From the NCBI GenBank assembly GCA_938010435.1, contig CALLUS010000009.1:62001-126000 (forward strand): 64,000 bases of DNA, written 5' to 3'. Under the pieces are notes generated by a model. The model was not told where the DNA came from, searched no databases, and worked only from the letters and a program-made list of their open reading frames with translations. Source of the DNA: an uncultured Rhizobiaceae group bacterium. Its GTDB lineage: Bacteria; Pseudomonadota; Alphaproteobacteria; Rhizobiales; Rhizobiaceae. The translations under genes were made by a program, and so were the position numbers. Positions 29,568 to 39,747 of the stretch are shown here, piece after piece (the stretch's first letter is position 1; each line of letters begins with the position of its first letter).

Positions 29568-30491
29568 ATGATAAAAAAACTCAGCATTGTTGCTCTGCTA
29601 TTTGCGGTTATTGGCTCTGCTGTGTTTTGGGTGCTGACACTTCCTAACAATATGCAACCAAATGAACTTGCAGCATTTCCAGATGGTGATGCTGATGCGG
29701 GAGAAACTATGTTTTGGGCCGGCGGGTGCGCCAGTTGTCATGCTGCAAAAGGCGCAACGGGCGATGCTAAACTGGTCTTGTCTGGTGGTGTGGAACTCAA
29801 AACACCCTTTGGCACTTTTTATGCGCCCAATCTGTCACAAGATCAGCAAAACGGTATTGGTGGCTGGTCGTTGGGTCAATTTGCAAATGCAATGAAGCGT
29901 GGAGTGTCGCCGCAAGGTGAACATTATTATCCAGCGTTTCCTTATACGTCATATACCCGCATGACCGATAAAGATGTTGCCGACCTGTATGCATATATCA
30001 AGACACTGCCTAAAGATGCCACTTCATCGAAACCTCATGAGATAGGTTTTCCATTCAATATTCGCAGAGGTTTGGGGTTATGGAAAAAACTCTATCTTGA
30101 TTCTGCTCCGGTGATTGCTGTTGAAGATGGAAATGCCCAACTGGTACGTGGACGCTACCTTGTGGAAGGGCCTGCCCACTGTGGTGCATGTCATACACCG
30201 CGCAACTTAATTGGTGGACCAGATATTAAAAAATGGCTTGCTGGCGGGCCTGCAGCAGAGGGAACAGGCTCGATTCCAAACATAACAGCACATGCTTCCG
30301 GTCTGGGTGGTTGGAGTGCAGAAGAGATTGCTGATTCGCTCAAAACAGGCTTTACGCCAGAGTTCGATTCTTTCGGGTCTTCTATGGCTGATGTTCAAGA
30401 AAACATGGCAAAGCTGAGCGATGAAGACAGGGCAGCTATTGCCGTTTATTTGAAAACTATACCTGCTGTTGAAAGCTCTGTTAAAAATTGA
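29568..30491 (+). CDS. Diheme c-type cytochrome
   Basis: 307 residues with an uncleaved or signal anchor at about 7-25 and two class I heme domains: CASCH at 54-58 and CGACH at 205-209. Met ligands are probably in the segment before YPAFPYTSYTRM and near the end of the second domain. The two-domain plan is that of cytochrome subunits attached to periplasmic alcohol, aldehyde or gluconate dehydrogenases. Its partner is not adjacent; the molybdenum oxidoreductase at 33086-35828 is a possible electron donor. Confidence 0.9.
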   Translation: MIKKLSIVALLFAVIGSAVFWVLTLPNNMQPNELAAFPDGDADAGETMFWAGGCASCHAAKGATGDAKLVLSGGVELKTPFGTFYAPNLSQDQQNGIGGWSLGQFANAMKRGVSPQGEHYYPAFPYTSYTRMTDKDVADLYAYIKTLPKDATSSKPHEIGFPFNIRRGLGLWKKLYLDSAPVIAVEDGNAQLVRGRYLVEGPAHCGACHTPRNLIGGPDIKKWLAGGPAAEGTGSIPNITAHASGLGGWSAEEIADSLKTGFTPEFDSFGSSMADVQENMAKLSDEDRAAIAVYLKTIPAVESSVKN

Positions 30492-30622
30492 TCCGTATAA
30501 TTCAAGGTTCGTTAACAGCGATGTGACGAATAGAGCGCCTACACGCTTTGATTAACCCTTAAGAAAGCCGCTGATTGCAAGGTGACGCAGACTTTTATGT
30601 GGCTGCGGGGGCAGGGTCTTTT

Positions 30623-33040
30623 ATGAGATTTCGTACGATCTTTTTATTTGGGTTTTTGATGGCGGCACTTTTACCGGCAGCAGTCCTTGGTTGGATGAAT
30701 TATGTGTCCGGGGTGCAACGAGAGTTTGACGATGTTTCAAAGCGGCATCTGGTTATTGCGCAAAGCTTGCGATCATCCGCACTTCGCATCAGAAAAGATA
30801 TTATCAATGGGATTATAAGTGTTGTGAACGCAGAGCAGGCAGGCATTGATCTGTTCCGTCAAAACGAACTTATGCGTCGTTTGAATATTGAAGCCGTGTT
30901 CTCTGTTGACAATCAGACGCAGAAAATAACCACATTAAATAATCAATTGGCGGGGTGGAAACCGGCTACTATCCCAATGAATTTGATACCAAGTCTGATT
31001 TCAAAGGCTGAGTTTGGTTCCACCAAATTCACACGCATGTATTCTTTGAGTGGAAATAGAAAAGTTGTCTATGCAGTTGACGCATTTGAGGGTCGTGTTG
31101 TTATTGCTCAAATCAGTTCCAGTTTTCTGAACTCTATTTCGTTAGGTGTCGAACTGGATAAATCAGGACACGCAGTAGTCTTCAATCGTTATGGAGATGT
31201 TCTTGCGCGACCTGATTCTCTGGATAATGAGCTGACGACAAATATTTCATCGACTTTCGATACCAAAAGTGCCTTCAATACTGAAAATTCGATACAAAGA
31301 TTTTACTACCCAAATGGTGATGAAGAGATGATTGCTGGCATTGCCAGTGTTCCATCGGCAGATTGGGGAATTATGGTCTCGCAACCTGTTTCTGAGATTC
31401 AATCGAAGGTCTCATCTATAATAGTCAAGTCTTTTGCTGTGGTTCTTTTTGGATTGATGCTGGCTGTTATTGGTATTGCAGGTTTGTTGAAATTGTTCGT
31501 TCGACCCATTGAAAAAGCCGTTGCTGAGATGCGAAATAATGCTGATGGCCAACGTTTGTCGACCATCAATGTCGTCGAAGGTCGCGGTGCGATAGGTGAA
31601 TTTAAAGACCTGCAAGACAGTTACAATCACATGGTCCGTCGAATGGCTAAATCGAGCGAACAATTGAAACGACTTGCGTATGTGGACAGCGTGACAGATC
31701 TGCCCAATCGCGAGAAATTTCAAGACTCTCTTGATCGTGTGCTCGCAGATGAAAAGATGGTTGCGCAAGGCGGATCGGTGATTTTCGTCGATATGGATAA
31801 CTTCAAAGAAGTGAATGATCTTCATGGCCATAATGTTGGCGATCAATTTCTAAACAGTGTCGCAAAATCACTTAGTTTTGTGGCATCTCAATATTATAGC
31901 AACGTACGTCGCAAAGATGATGGAGCGTTGAAGATGCCAGTGGTTTCGCGAATTGGGGGCGATGAGTTTACTTTGCTTGTTCCGGGACTCACAGATGAGG
32001 ATGCTCTCAAGGCATTCTTAGAAACACTCCGCAAGTCGATAGCTGAACCAACTTCCTCTCTCAATTTCCTAAATTCTGCCGGGGCGAGTATTGGTTGCGC
32101 CCGTTATCCTTTAGATGGGACTGTTGCCCATGACCTGTTTAAGCGATCAGACATCGCGATGTATCATGCAAAGTCACTTGGTAAAAACAGAGCGGTGATA
32201 TTCAAGCCGGAAATTGGAACACAGACAGAAGCTGAATTGCGTCGCGATGTTTTGCTGGCAATTGAAAATGATGAACTCTTTTTAGAGTATCAGCCAAAGG
32301 TTTATGCACGGGACCGCAGTATTGCAGGTGTTGAAGCTTTGGTGCGTTGGAATCATCCCGAAAAGGGGGTTTTGTCTCCTAATGATTGGTTGCCGGCAAT
32401 CTCAAACTCACATGTGATTGTAAAGTTGGGTGACTGGGTTGTGGAAAACGCAATGCGCGATCACGCAAAGTGGAGTGAGCTTGGGTTTGACTTGCGTCTT
32501 GCTGTGAACATTGGGGCAAAACAATTCATTGCGCCCGGATTTGTCTCGACGTTGAACAGGCTTGCACGTCGATATAATTTCAACAGTTCTCTATTGGAAA
32601 TTGAAGTGACTGAAGATGTGTTGTTTGGAAGTAGCCGATCTGCAGCTGATATTTTGATGAGACTTCGGGAACAAGGTTATTCTGTTTCTATCGATGATTT
32701 CGGCAAAGGGTATTCGAATCTTGCACGTCTTGCAGAATTGCAAGTTGATTATATCAAGCTTGATCAAACTTTGGTGGCGCGCGCTCAAAAAGACCCTCGT
32801 GTTCGCAGTATATTATCGGCATCTATTACTCTTGCTAAAGAGCTCGGTTGTCAGACAATTGCCGAAGGTGTGGAAACTGTGCGTCAAGTCGATTTCATTA
32901 CGCACATGGGAGCTGACATGTTGCAAGGATACTATTTTGCAAAAAGTATGCCTGCGCCAAATGTGGTGCCGTGGCTGCAGATGCTTGGTCAAAATGATGT
33001 TCATAAGCAACAAACACAACTGCTTCAGTCTATTGCTTGA
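30623..33040 (+). CDS. Membrane GGDEF-EAL cyclic-di-GMP protein
   Basis: 805 residues. Membrane segments at about 7-25 and 268-293 enclose a periplasmic dCache-like sensor; HAMP-like linker follows, then GGDEF (motif RIGGDEF at 445-449) and EAL (motif EALVRW at 571-576). Both active sites look intact: the EAL side has YQPKVYA, AVNIGAKQF, DDFGKGYSNL, IKLD and AEGVET. Just before GGDEF an insertion separates the RRKD (possible inhibitory site) from RIGGDEF by more than the usual five residues. Start ATG 30623 is chosen because the first membrane segment begins there. Ends convergent with the molybdenum oxidoreductase. Confidence 0.92.
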   Translation: MRFRTIFLFGFLMAALLPAAVLGWMNYVSGVQREFDDVSKRHLVIAQSLRSSALRIRKDIINGIISVVNAEQAGIDLFRQNELMRRLNIEAVFSVDNQTQKITTLNNQLAGWKPATIPMNLIPSLISKAEFGSTKFTRMYSLSGNRKVVYAVDAFEGRVVIAQISSSFLNSISLGVELDKSGHAVVFNRYGDVLARPDSLDNELTTNISSTFDTKSAFNTENSIQRFYYPNGDEEMIAGIASVPSADWGIMVSQPVSEIQSKVSSIIVKSFAVVLFGLMLAVIGIAGLLKLFVRPIEKAVAEMRNNADGQRLSTINVVEGRGAIGEFKDLQDSYNHMVRRMAKSSEQLKRLAYVDSVTDLPNREKFQDSLDRVLADEKMVAQGGSVIFVDMDNFKEVNDLHGHNVGDQFLNSVAKSLSFVASQYYSNVRRKDDGALKMPVVSRIGGDEFTLLVPGLTDEDALKAFLETLRKSIAEPTSSLNFLNSAGASIGCARYPLDGTVAHDLFKRSDIAMYHAKSLGKNRAVIFKPEIGTQTEAELRRDVLLAIENDELFLEYQPKVYARDRSIAGVEALVRWNHPEKGVLSPNDWLPAISNSHVIVKLGDWVVENAMRDHAKWSELGFDLRLAVNIGAKQFIAPGFVSTLNRLARRYNFNSSLLEIEVTEDVLFGSSRSAADILMRLREQGYSVSIDDFGKGYSNLARLAELQVDYIKLDQTLVARAQKDPRVRSILSASITLAKELGCQTIAEGVETVRQVDFITHMGADMLQGYYFAKSMPAPNVVPWLQMLGQNDVHKQQTQLLQSIA

Positions 33041-33044
33041 TTAG

Positions 33045-33085
33045 TGCATCGCGATTTAACGAACTGCGATGCACATTGGTTTGTT
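33045..33085. terminator. Terminator between convergent genes
   Basis: A 9-bp perfect stem GTGCATCGC/GCGATGCAC with 12-base loop follows the GGDEF-EAL stop by four bases; a T-rich stretch (GGTTTGTTTT) follows on the plus strand. It may serve both convergent transcripts. Confidence 0.75.
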
Positions 33086-35365
33086 TTAAGAATAAAACTC
33101 GACTTCATTGGATAGTGGCATAGAACGAATCCGCTTGCCTGTCAGTGCATGGACTGCGTTTGCTAAAGCGGGAATAGATGGTGGCGTTCCCGGCTCACCG
33201 GCACCGCCGCGATGGTCCGCATTTTCCAAGATTTCAATTTCCATTGTTGGACACTGGTTGATGCGCATGGCATCAAAACTGTCGAAGTTGGTTTGCTCGA
33301 CCATTCCATCTGTAAATGTAATCTCTTGGCCGAGTGCGGACGAAAGACCGTAAATGATACCTGATTGCAACTGTGTTTTCACAATCGCGGGGTCCAATGC
33401 CTCGCCAATATCTGCCGCGCACCAGACGTTTTCGATTTTGATGCCATCATCTGTTTGCACAACTTCGATAATCTGTGCGACCCAACAGCCAAAGGATAAG
33501 GTGAATGCAAACCCTTTGGCACGCCCTTTAGTTGTCGGTGTTGACCAATTGGCCATCTCGGCCACTTTCTTCACAACTCCGACAGCTGTTGGATGATCCT
33601 TCATCAACTTTAAACGCATTTCGATAGGATCTAGGTTTGATTTATTCGCGACTTCATCCAAGAAACTTTCTTGGAAAAAACCGGTGTATGAATTTCCTAC
33701 AGAACGCCAAAATCCGATTGGAATATCGACAGGAGCTTTGATGCCCGAGACACGGTAATTCTCAACTGTGTAGGGTTGGTCAAATGCACCATGGGTGATC
33801 GTATTGTCCGGACCGATTGGTGACAAGGACGGAAATGTCCGGGCCATTACGCTGGCGACGATAGACGGGGTTGCTATTTGACCATCAATAGCCACGGGTA
33901 AACCATCATCACCAATGCGCGCTTTCCAATTGCTGATAGATGCCGGACGGTAGGTATCGTGCGTCATGTCCTCTTCACGGGTCCAAATCACTTTAACGGG
34001 CTTGCCATTTGTCGATTTGGCAACACGTGCTGCAAAGCGCGCGAAATCCACTTCGCCACGACGACCAAAGCCACCGCCAAGATAGGTTGAGTGGATGAAG
34101 GTGTTTTCTTCTTCGACTCCTGCTTCATAAGCACAATCTGAACGAACAACCGTTGGTGCTTGTGTGCCTGTCCAAATATCCAAACGACCATCTTTCAGTT
34201 GAGCAGTGGCGTTCATCGGTTCCATTGTTGAGTGTGCTAAATATGGAACGCGGTATTGGGCTTCTATAACCTTGTCACGCGGGGCATCAGCGAACGCCAA
34301 TGCAACGTCTCCGTCATCGCGGAGGTTGTCACCGTTCCCAGCTTTTAGTGCCGTCTCGATCACATCCATTATGCCATCGGTTGTGGCAGGGTAGGGTCCT
34401 TTGTCCCACTCCACTTTAACGGCATTTACACCTTTAAAGGCAGACCAAGTGTTGGTCGCGATGACTGCGACCCCACCACCAAATTTTTCTTCTTCAGGCC
34501 CGGTTATGTCGATCACATCAACAACGCCTTTGATTTTCTTGGCTTCAGTGGCATCAAAACTTCTCATCTTACCGCCAAGGCGTGGGTTCATCTTGACGGA
34601 CGCATAAAGCATGTCAGGCAATTCAACATCGATGCCGAAAATAGGAGCGCCTGTGGATTTTGCCAATGTGTCTGTTCGAGGCGTGGACTTGCCCAAAATT
34701 TTCCATTCTGACGCTGAACGCATTTTAATATCGGAAGGCGGGTCCAATTTTGCAGCAGCTTCTGCTAACTCACCGTAGGTTAAAGTCTTGCCGTCCGGCA
34801 AAATCACTTTTCCGCTTTCGGTTTTCAATTCAGCGATCGCCACGCCACTTTCTGCACTCGCTGTGAGTTTGAGGGTCTCACGTGCGGTACACCCTGCCAA
34901 ACGCAGTTTGTCGTATGCATCTGCAACGGAAGAAGAACCGCCGGTGACTTGAAAACCCAAGATTTTGCCAAGACCAGACATGGACGAGCGCATCACGCTT
35001 GCCATCGTTGAGCGGTTGTAATGCGCCAATGGAGCACCATCGGCTAACATGGCGGAATTGTAATAAGCGTAAGAAGCAGGTGCTATTTCAATCTTGATAT
35101 CAGCCATATCCACATCAAGTTCTTCCGCGACCAGAGCGGCCAGAGTTGTGGTGACTCCTTGACCCATTTCAGCACGTGGCACCAATATGGTCACGGTGTT
35201 GTCGGAGGTGATTTTGACGTAAGGATTGAAGGTGGTTTCACCTTCAACCAAATCATCTTCGAGAGGATTGGGGTAGGTTTTATTCAGTTGATAGGCACCA
35301 AATGCGACGCCGCCAGCAATTGCTGCGGTACCGATGAGGAATGTTCTACGGAGAATCTTTCCCAT
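33086..35365 (-). CDS. Molybdopterin-binding oxidoreductase large subunit (IorB-like)
   Basis: 759 residues. Tat-type signal (RRTFLIGTAAIAGG) then the two-lobed aldehyde oxidase/xanthine dehydrogenase fold. Features: VPRAEMGQGVTTTLAALVAEELD, a Gly-rich YLGGGFGRRGEVDF and a late GGAGEPGTPPSIPALANA segment, which carries the cofactor-near Glu. The isoquinoline 1-oxidoreductase type differs from true xanthine dehydrogenase by export and by having no FAD subunit; electrons leave through the 2Fe-2S subunit, usually to a cytochrome c. The substrate is unknown. It follows its small subunit by four bases. Confidence 0.9.
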   Translation of the reverse strand: MGKILRRTFLIGTAAIAGGVAFGAYQLNKTYPNPLEDDLVEGETTFNPYVKITSDNTVTILVPRAEMGQGVTTTLAALVAEELDVDMADIKIEIAPASYAYYNSAMLADGAPLAHYNRSTMASVMRSSMSGLGKILGFQVTGGSSSVADAYDKLRLAGCTARETLKLTASAESGVAIAELKTESGKVILPDGKTLTYGELAEAAAKLDPPSDIKMRSASEWKILGKSTPRTDTLAKSTGAPIFGIDVELPDMLYASVKMNPRLGGKMRSFDATEAKKIKGVVDVIDITGPEEEKFGGGVAVIATNTWSAFKGVNAVKVEWDKGPYPATTDGIMDVIETALKAGNGDNLRDDGDVALAFADAPRDKVIEAQYRVPYLAHSTMEPMNATAQLKDGRLDIWTGTQAPTVVRSDCAYEAGVEEENTFIHSTYLGGGFGRRGEVDFARFAARVAKSTNGKPVKVIWTREEDMTHDTYRPASISNWKARIGDDGLPVAIDGQIATPSIVASVMARTFPSLSPIGPDNTITHGAFDQPYTVENYRVSGIKAPVDIPIGFWRSVGNSYTGFFQESFLDEVANKSNLDPIEMRLKLMKDHPTAVGVVKKVAEMANWSTPTTKGRAKGFAFTLSFGCWVAQIIEVVQTDDGIKIENVWCAADIGEALDPAIVKTQLQSGIIYGLSSALGQEITFTDGMVEQTNFDSFDAMRINQCPTMEIEILENADHRGGAGEPGTPPSIPALANAVHALTGKRIRSMPLSNEVEFYS

Positions 35366-35369
35366 CGTG

Positions 35370-35828
35370 TTATGCCTCCACTTTCAAGGTCGCGGCGTGT
35401 TTAATCGCCTCACGAATTTGTGGGTAGGAGCCGCAACGGCATAAATTTCCACTCATGGTTTCATCAATATCTTCGTCGGTTGGGTTTGGGTTGTTTTCCA
35501 GCAAAGCCACAGCACCCATAATCTGTCCTGACTGACAATATCCACACTGGGGCACCTGCTTTTCGATCCAAGCTTTTTGGACAGTGTGTAAATCTTTGCC
35601 GTTAGAAATGCCCTCAATGGTCGTTACAGCGCCAGTTACATCTTCAATCGCGATGGAGCAGGACCGTGTGGGCTCCCCGTCAATATGTACAGTGCATGCT
35701 CCGCAAGCCGCGATTCCACAACCGAATTTTGGACCTTTCAGCCCTACAAGATCACGAAGAGCCCAAAGCAATGGCATATCCGGTTCTACGTCTATTTCAA
35801 TGTCTTTGCCGTTTACATTCAATTTCAT
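35370..35828 (-). CDS. 2Fe-2S subunit of the molybdenum oxidoreductase (IorA-like)
   Basis: 152 residues. Two 2Fe-2S clusters: plant-ferredoxin type with [15 protein letters not shown], and the helical domain with CGYCQSGQ and NLCRCGSY. It has no signal peptide and is presumably exported folded together with the Tat-carrying large subunit. The ATG at 35828 is preferred to the upstream TTG at 35849 because AAAGG lies about nine bases before it. Divergent from the tetR gene. Confidence 0.92.
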   Translation of the reverse strand: MKLNVNGKDIEIDVEPDMPLLWALRDLVGLKGPKFGCGIAACGACTVHIDGEPTRSCSIAIEDVTGAVTTIEGISNGKDLHTVQKAWIEKQVPQCGYCQSGQIMGAVALLENNPNPTDEDIDETMSGNLCRCGSYPQIREAIKHAATLKVEA

Positions 35829-35862
35829 GGGTTTGGCCTTTGTGGACAAGAAGACTCATTTC

Positions 35863-35895
35863 TTGACAAAATAACAATAAATGTCAGAACGTCAA
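35863..35895. promoter_or_regulatory. Candidate TetR operator/promoter region
   Basis: In the short divergent gap there are two nested inverted pairs: TGACA-N13-TGTCA (35864-35886) and TTGAC...GTCAA (35863-35895). A -35-like TTGACA is part of it. The site lies just before the regulator's start at 35900, which fits autoregulation and control of the divergent oxidoreductase. Confidence 0.4.
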
Positions 35896-35899
35896 TATT

Positions 35900-36472
35900 A
35901 TGTTTGCATGTGTCGAAAATCCAAAGCAAGTCGTCATCTTAACAGCAGCTTTTGATGTGTTTGCTTCTTACGGATTCAAGCGCACATCAATGGATGACAT
36001 TGCCAAAGCAGCTGGAGTGTCTCGTCCTGCGCTTTATCAAAGTTTTGCAAATAAAAGCGACATATATCGGGCAATCGTCGGTTCGTTCTTTGATACGATC
36101 GAAACACAATGGAAACCATTGGTGCAAAGTGATGGGCCTGTGGTTGAGCGGCTTGTGAGCGTTTTTGAAATCGGCGTTGTCCAACCTCACACCATGATTG
36201 AAAACATGCCTCATGGGGATGAGCTCATCGGGTTGAAAAATGACGTTGCAGAAGATCTGTATAGGAATTTCAATTCACGCCTTCATTCAGTGTTTGTGCA
36301 AATTCTTAAGTCGGACTCTTCCGCTTCAGATGAATTGGCAGAACATTTGGCGGATATGCTGAGCCAATCTCTTGCGGGTATGAAAGCTGAAAGTTGCCGT
36401 GCGGTTGAATTGAAGAGCGGGTTTGACAATCTTTTACACATAGTTGCTGCGGCAATGCGTGGTTCTGCATAA
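35900..36472 (+). CDS. TetR family regulator
   Basis: 190 residues. The helix-turn-helix is typical: ILTAAFDVFASYGFKRTSMD, then IAKAAGVSRPALYQSFANKS at about residues 34-53. The C-terminal ligand domain is variable. Divergent from the molybdenum oxidoreductase genes, 71 bases apart, so it probably controls them in response to their substrate. Confidence 0.9.
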   Translation: MFACVENPKQVVILTAAFDVFASYGFKRTSMDDIAKAAGVSRPALYQSFANKSDIYRAIVGSFFDTIETQWKPLVQSDGPVVERLVSVFEIGVVQPHTMIENMPHGDELIGLKNDVAEDLYRNFNSRLHSVFVQILKSDSSASDELAEHLADMLSQSLAGMKAESCRAVELKSGFDNLLHIVAAAMRGSA

Positions 36473-36555
36473 AGCTCAAGAGAAATGACATTGCTTAGTC
36501 ACAATGCTATTGTTGTTCTCATAAATTGAATTCTGATCCCGTAATAAGAGAAAAT

Positions 36556-37845
36556 ATGTCCGCAAGCCTTCCTGAAAACTGTGATCCGTTTTCATCTGTC
36601 GCTCCTTTGATCCATCCACTTCGTCGGCAAACAACGGTTGCAGCTAGAGTAGGGAGTGTGATGGTTGGTGGTGGTGCGCCTATTGTGGTTCAATCCATGA
36701 CCAATACTGATACGGCTGATGTAGATGGAACAGTCGAGCAGGTTGCTGCATTGGCCAATGCCGGTTCTGAATTGGTTCGCATTACCGTGGATCGAGATGA
36801 AGCGGCTGCTGCGGTTCCAAAAATTCGCGAACGGCTTGATCGATTGGGAGTGGATGTTCCTTTGGTCGGTGACTTTCATTATATTGGTCATAAATTGTTG
36901 GCTGATCATCCCGCTTGTGCCGAGGCATTGGCTAAATACCGTATCAACCCGGGCAATGTGGGTTTTAAAGAAAAGCGTGATAAACAGTTTGGAGCCATCA
37001 TTGAGATGGCTCTCAGATATAAAAAGGCTGTGCGGATTGGTGTGAATTGGGGCTCACTTGATCAAGTTCTCCTGACACAATTGATGGACAAAAATGCCGA
37101 CGAAGGCAGTCCATTGTCTGCCAATGCAGTGATGCGCGAAGCTATGGTTCAATCCGCATTGATGTCTGCTGAGGAAGCTGAACGCATTGGTTTGGGCAAA
37201 GATCAAATTATTCTGTCTGCCAAAGTGTCTGATGTTCAGCAGTTGATTGCGGTTTATGCAGATTTGGCGGCCCGCAGTGACTTCGCATTGCATCTTGGAC
37301 TTACTGAAGCGGGCATGGGCAGCAAAGGTATTGTGGCTTCGTCTGCTGCTTTGGGCATTCTTTTGCAGCAAGGTATTGGAGACACGGTTCGAATTTCGTT
37401 GACTCCGGAACCGGGTGGTGATCGCACGCGCGAAGTTCAAGTGGCACAGGAATTGTTGCAAGTGATGGGTTTTCGATCTTTCGTTCCAATTGTTGCAGCT
37501 TGCCCCGGTTGTGGACGTACAACTTCAACCGTCTTCCAAGAATTGGCAGAAAAAATCCAAGGTCAGTTGCGCGCGAATATGCCTGCTTGGCGAGAAAAAT
37601 ATGATGGTGTTGCGGATCTAAAAGTTGCTGTGATGGGGTGCATTGTGAATGGTCCCGGCGAAAGCAAACATGCTGATATTGGCATTTCGCTTCCCGGTAC
37701 GGGTGAAGCACCAGCTGCTCCTGTGTTTATTGACGGCAAGAAAGCAGTGACCTTACGTGGTGAACATATAGCTGAAGAATTTGAAGACCTGGTTCAGTCT
37801 TATGTGGACCGCCGATACGGCGAAAAAGCTGATGCTGTTCAATAA
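36556..37845 (+). CDS. ispG: 4-hydroxy-3-methylbut-2-enyl diphosphate synthase
   Basis: 429 residues. IspG (GcpE) reduces the cyclic diphosphate of the MEP isoprenoid pathway. The 4Fe-4S ligands are in ACPGCGRTT and [22 protein letters not shown] marks the barrel start. Start is the ATG at 36556 (MSASLPENC) with an AAGAG ribosome site; the upstream TTG at 36526 is less likely. The lytic transglycosylase gene overlaps its last 14 bases. Confidence 0.95.
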   Translation: MSASLPENCDPFSSVAPLIHPLRRQTTVAARVGSVMVGGGAPIVVQSMTNTDTADVDGTVEQVAALANAGSELVRITVDRDEAAAAVPKIRERLDRLGVDVPLVGDFHYIGHKLLADHPACAEALAKYRINPGNVGFKEKRDKQFGAIIEMALRYKKAVRIGVNWGSLDQVLLTQLMDKNADEGSPLSANAVMREAMVQSALMSAEEAERIGLGKDQIILSAKVSDVQQLIAVYADLAARSDFALHLGLTEAGMGSKGIVASSAALGILLQQGIGDTVRISLTPEPGGDRTREVQVAQELLQVMGFRSFVPIVAACPGCGRTTSTVFQELAEKIQGQLRANMPAWREKYDGVADLKVAVMGCIVNGPGESKHADIGISLPGTGEAPAAPVFIDGKKAVTLRGEHIAEEFEDLVQSYVDRRYGEKADAVQ

Positions 37846-38692
37846 AAAAATCCTGATTATCACTTTGGTTTCAGTGCTGTTCACAACACCAACACAGGCG
37901 CAACAAAGTGAAACTAAAACGGTTGATGAAAAGGCTTGGCCGACTGAACGAATATGCCGTGAGATCGAACGTGTGGCGATCCTTCATAATTTACCAAAAT
38001 CTACTTTTGCGCGATTGATATGGATAGAAAGCCGTTTTGATGTGCTGGCGCGCAGTCCTGTTGGTGCAGAAGGCATTGCCCAGTTCATGCCGGCAACGGC
38101 TAAAGCAGAAGGGCTTTTGAACTCTTATGATCCTGCGTTGGCATTGCCAGCGTCAGCCGCCTTACTTGCAAAATTGCGCAGTGAGTTTGGTAATTTCGGT
38201 TTAGCTGCTGCGGCCTACAATGCGGGCCCGGGGCGGGTAAATCGCTATTTGAAAGGGCGATCCGGCTTGCCGTTTGAAACGTTAGATTATGTTGCAGCGA
38301 TCACTGGACAATCGGCATCGTATTTCAAAAATCGCAATGCCAATGTCAACGATTTTGCCCTAAGAGGCGGCAAAAACTTCCTTGAAGGTTGCAAGCAATT
38401 GCCCATTCTGAAAACCAGATTCAGAGGCGCTGTTGCTTCAAGATTGCCTTGGGGTGTACAAGTCGCGGGCAATTTTTCAAGAGCCAAAGCTATGCGGTCT
38501 TGGACGCGTGTGCGCGGAAAACTCGGGGTTTCTTTAGGTGAAGTAAAACCGTCACTCTATCGTCAGAAGAGATTGCGCGGATTGAAAGCTAAATGGGCTG
38601 TGCGCCTTGGAACACGATCACGAAGTTCTGCAATAAAGCTCTGTAAAAAAATCAGGAGTGCTGGCGGTTTTTGTTTGGTGAAAAAGAACTGA
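37832..38692 (+). CDS. Lytic transglycosylase with SPOR domain
   Basis: 286 residues. Signal peptide about 1-23 (ending TPTQAQQ), then an SLT domain with catalytic Glu in LIWIESRFD, followed by [13 protein letters not shown] and [14 protein letters not shown]. The last 60 residues ([20 protein letters not shown] to FCLV) form a SPOR-like domain that binds denuded glycan at the septum. It cleaves peptidoglycan to anhydromuropeptides. Start lies within ispG, so it may be translationally coupled. Ends eight bases from convergent ispA. Confidence 0.9.
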   Translation: MLFNKKILIITLVSVLFTTPTQAQQSETKTVDEKAWPTERICREIERVAILHNLPKSTFARLIWIESRFDVLARSPVGAEGIAQFMPATAKAEGLLNSYDPALALPASAALLAKLRSEFGNFGLAAAAYNAGPGRVNRYLKGRSGLPFETLDYVAAITGQSASYFKNRNANVNDFALRGGKNFLEGCKQLPILKTRFRGAVASRLPWGVQVAGNFSRAKAMRSWTRVRGKLGVSLGEVKPSLYRQKRLRGLKAKWAVRLGTRSRSSAIKLCKKIRSAGGFCLVKKN

Positions 38693-38700
38693 CTTTTTGA

Positions 38701-39606
38701 TCAGTTGGAACGCTCCACAACAAACTTTGCCGTTTGACGCAGGATATTAGCTTTCTTACCAAAAGGCTCAAGCAGAGCTTCTGCATGGGCCAAACTGTTG
38801 TTCAGCAATGCGCGTGTTTTCTCAACGCCGTAAAGTCTCACAAGCGTACCTTTGCCTTGTTCGGCATCTTTACCCACACGTTTGCCCATTTTGGCGCTGG
38901 AAGATGTGACATCTAAAAGATCGTCAGACAGTTGGAAAGCAAGGCCGATTGTCTTTCCAAATTCCACCATTTGAGCGCGATGTTTGTCAGGCGCATTTCC
39001 CAAAATAGCACCTGCTTCGCATGCAAAACGAATGAGTGCGCCTGTTTTCATGGATTGCAGGCGGCGGATTTCATCTGCATTCGGGGTCGATGTTTCTGCT
39101 TCAATGTCTTGAACTTGCCCACCAATCATTCCGCCTTGCCCTGCTGCTCGCGACAATAGCGAAACCAATTCGCATCTCACATCTGCGGACGGGTGACATT
39201 CGGGTGAAGAGAGAATGTCGAATGCCACAGTGAGTAACGCATCGCCCGCCAAAACAGCGATCGCCTCATCAAATGCTTTATGGACAGTTGGTTTGCCGCG
39301 CCGCAGATCATCGTTGTCCATGGCAGGAAGATCATCATGGATTAACGAATAGGAATGCAGGCATTCCAGGGCACAGCCGCATTGGAGAGTTTCAGTCAAC
39401 GAAGCTCCAAACAGTGAGGCAACTTCAATGATAAGAAATGGACGAAGACGTTTGCCGCCGTTCAAAACACCATAGCGCATGGCTGCAATAAGATTAGCAG
39501 GGCGTTGAATCTCTCCCACATTGATTTTCGTCGTTAACAAACGGTCGAGCTCAGCATCCACTGCTGAGACAGTATGAGAAAGATGTGTTTGGAAATCTGG
39601 TGACAT
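38701..39606 (-). CDS. ispA: Farnesyl diphosphate synthase (polyprenyl synthetase)
   Basis: 301 residues. Condenses isopentenyl diphosphate with dimethylallyl and geranyl diphosphate. The first Asp-rich motif is DDLPAMDND and the second DDLLD; GGKRLRP and GQVQDIEAE are also present. The alanine or aromatic residues before the first motif (HSYSLIH) agree with a C15-type product. Belongs to the same isoprenoid supply as ispG but is transcribed in the opposite direction. Confidence 0.94.
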   Translation of the reverse strand: MSPDFQTHLSHTVSAVDAELDRLLTTKINVGEIQRPANLIAAMRYGVLNGGKRLRPFLIIEVASLFGASLTETLQCGCALECLHSYSLIHDDLPAMDNDDLRRGKPTVHKAFDEAIAVLAGDALLTVAFDILSSPECHPSADVRCELVSLLSRAAGQGGMIGGQVQDIEAETSTPNADEIRRLQSMKTGALIRFACEAGAILGNAPDKHRAQMVEFGKTIGLAFQLSDDLLDVTSSSAKMGKRVGKDAEQGKGTLVRLYGVEKTRALLNNSLAHAEALLEPFGKKANILRQTAKFVVERSN

Positions 39607-39747
39607 AACCGGTGATAATGAAACAAGGATGATAAACTTATTCGATGCCTTGCAAAGGCGTTCGCGTCAACAGGCCGTTGCTCCTGTGGATTTGTGAAGG
39701 TAAGACCATTTCCTGCACAGTACGATTGAAAAAGTGGGGGCAATAGA

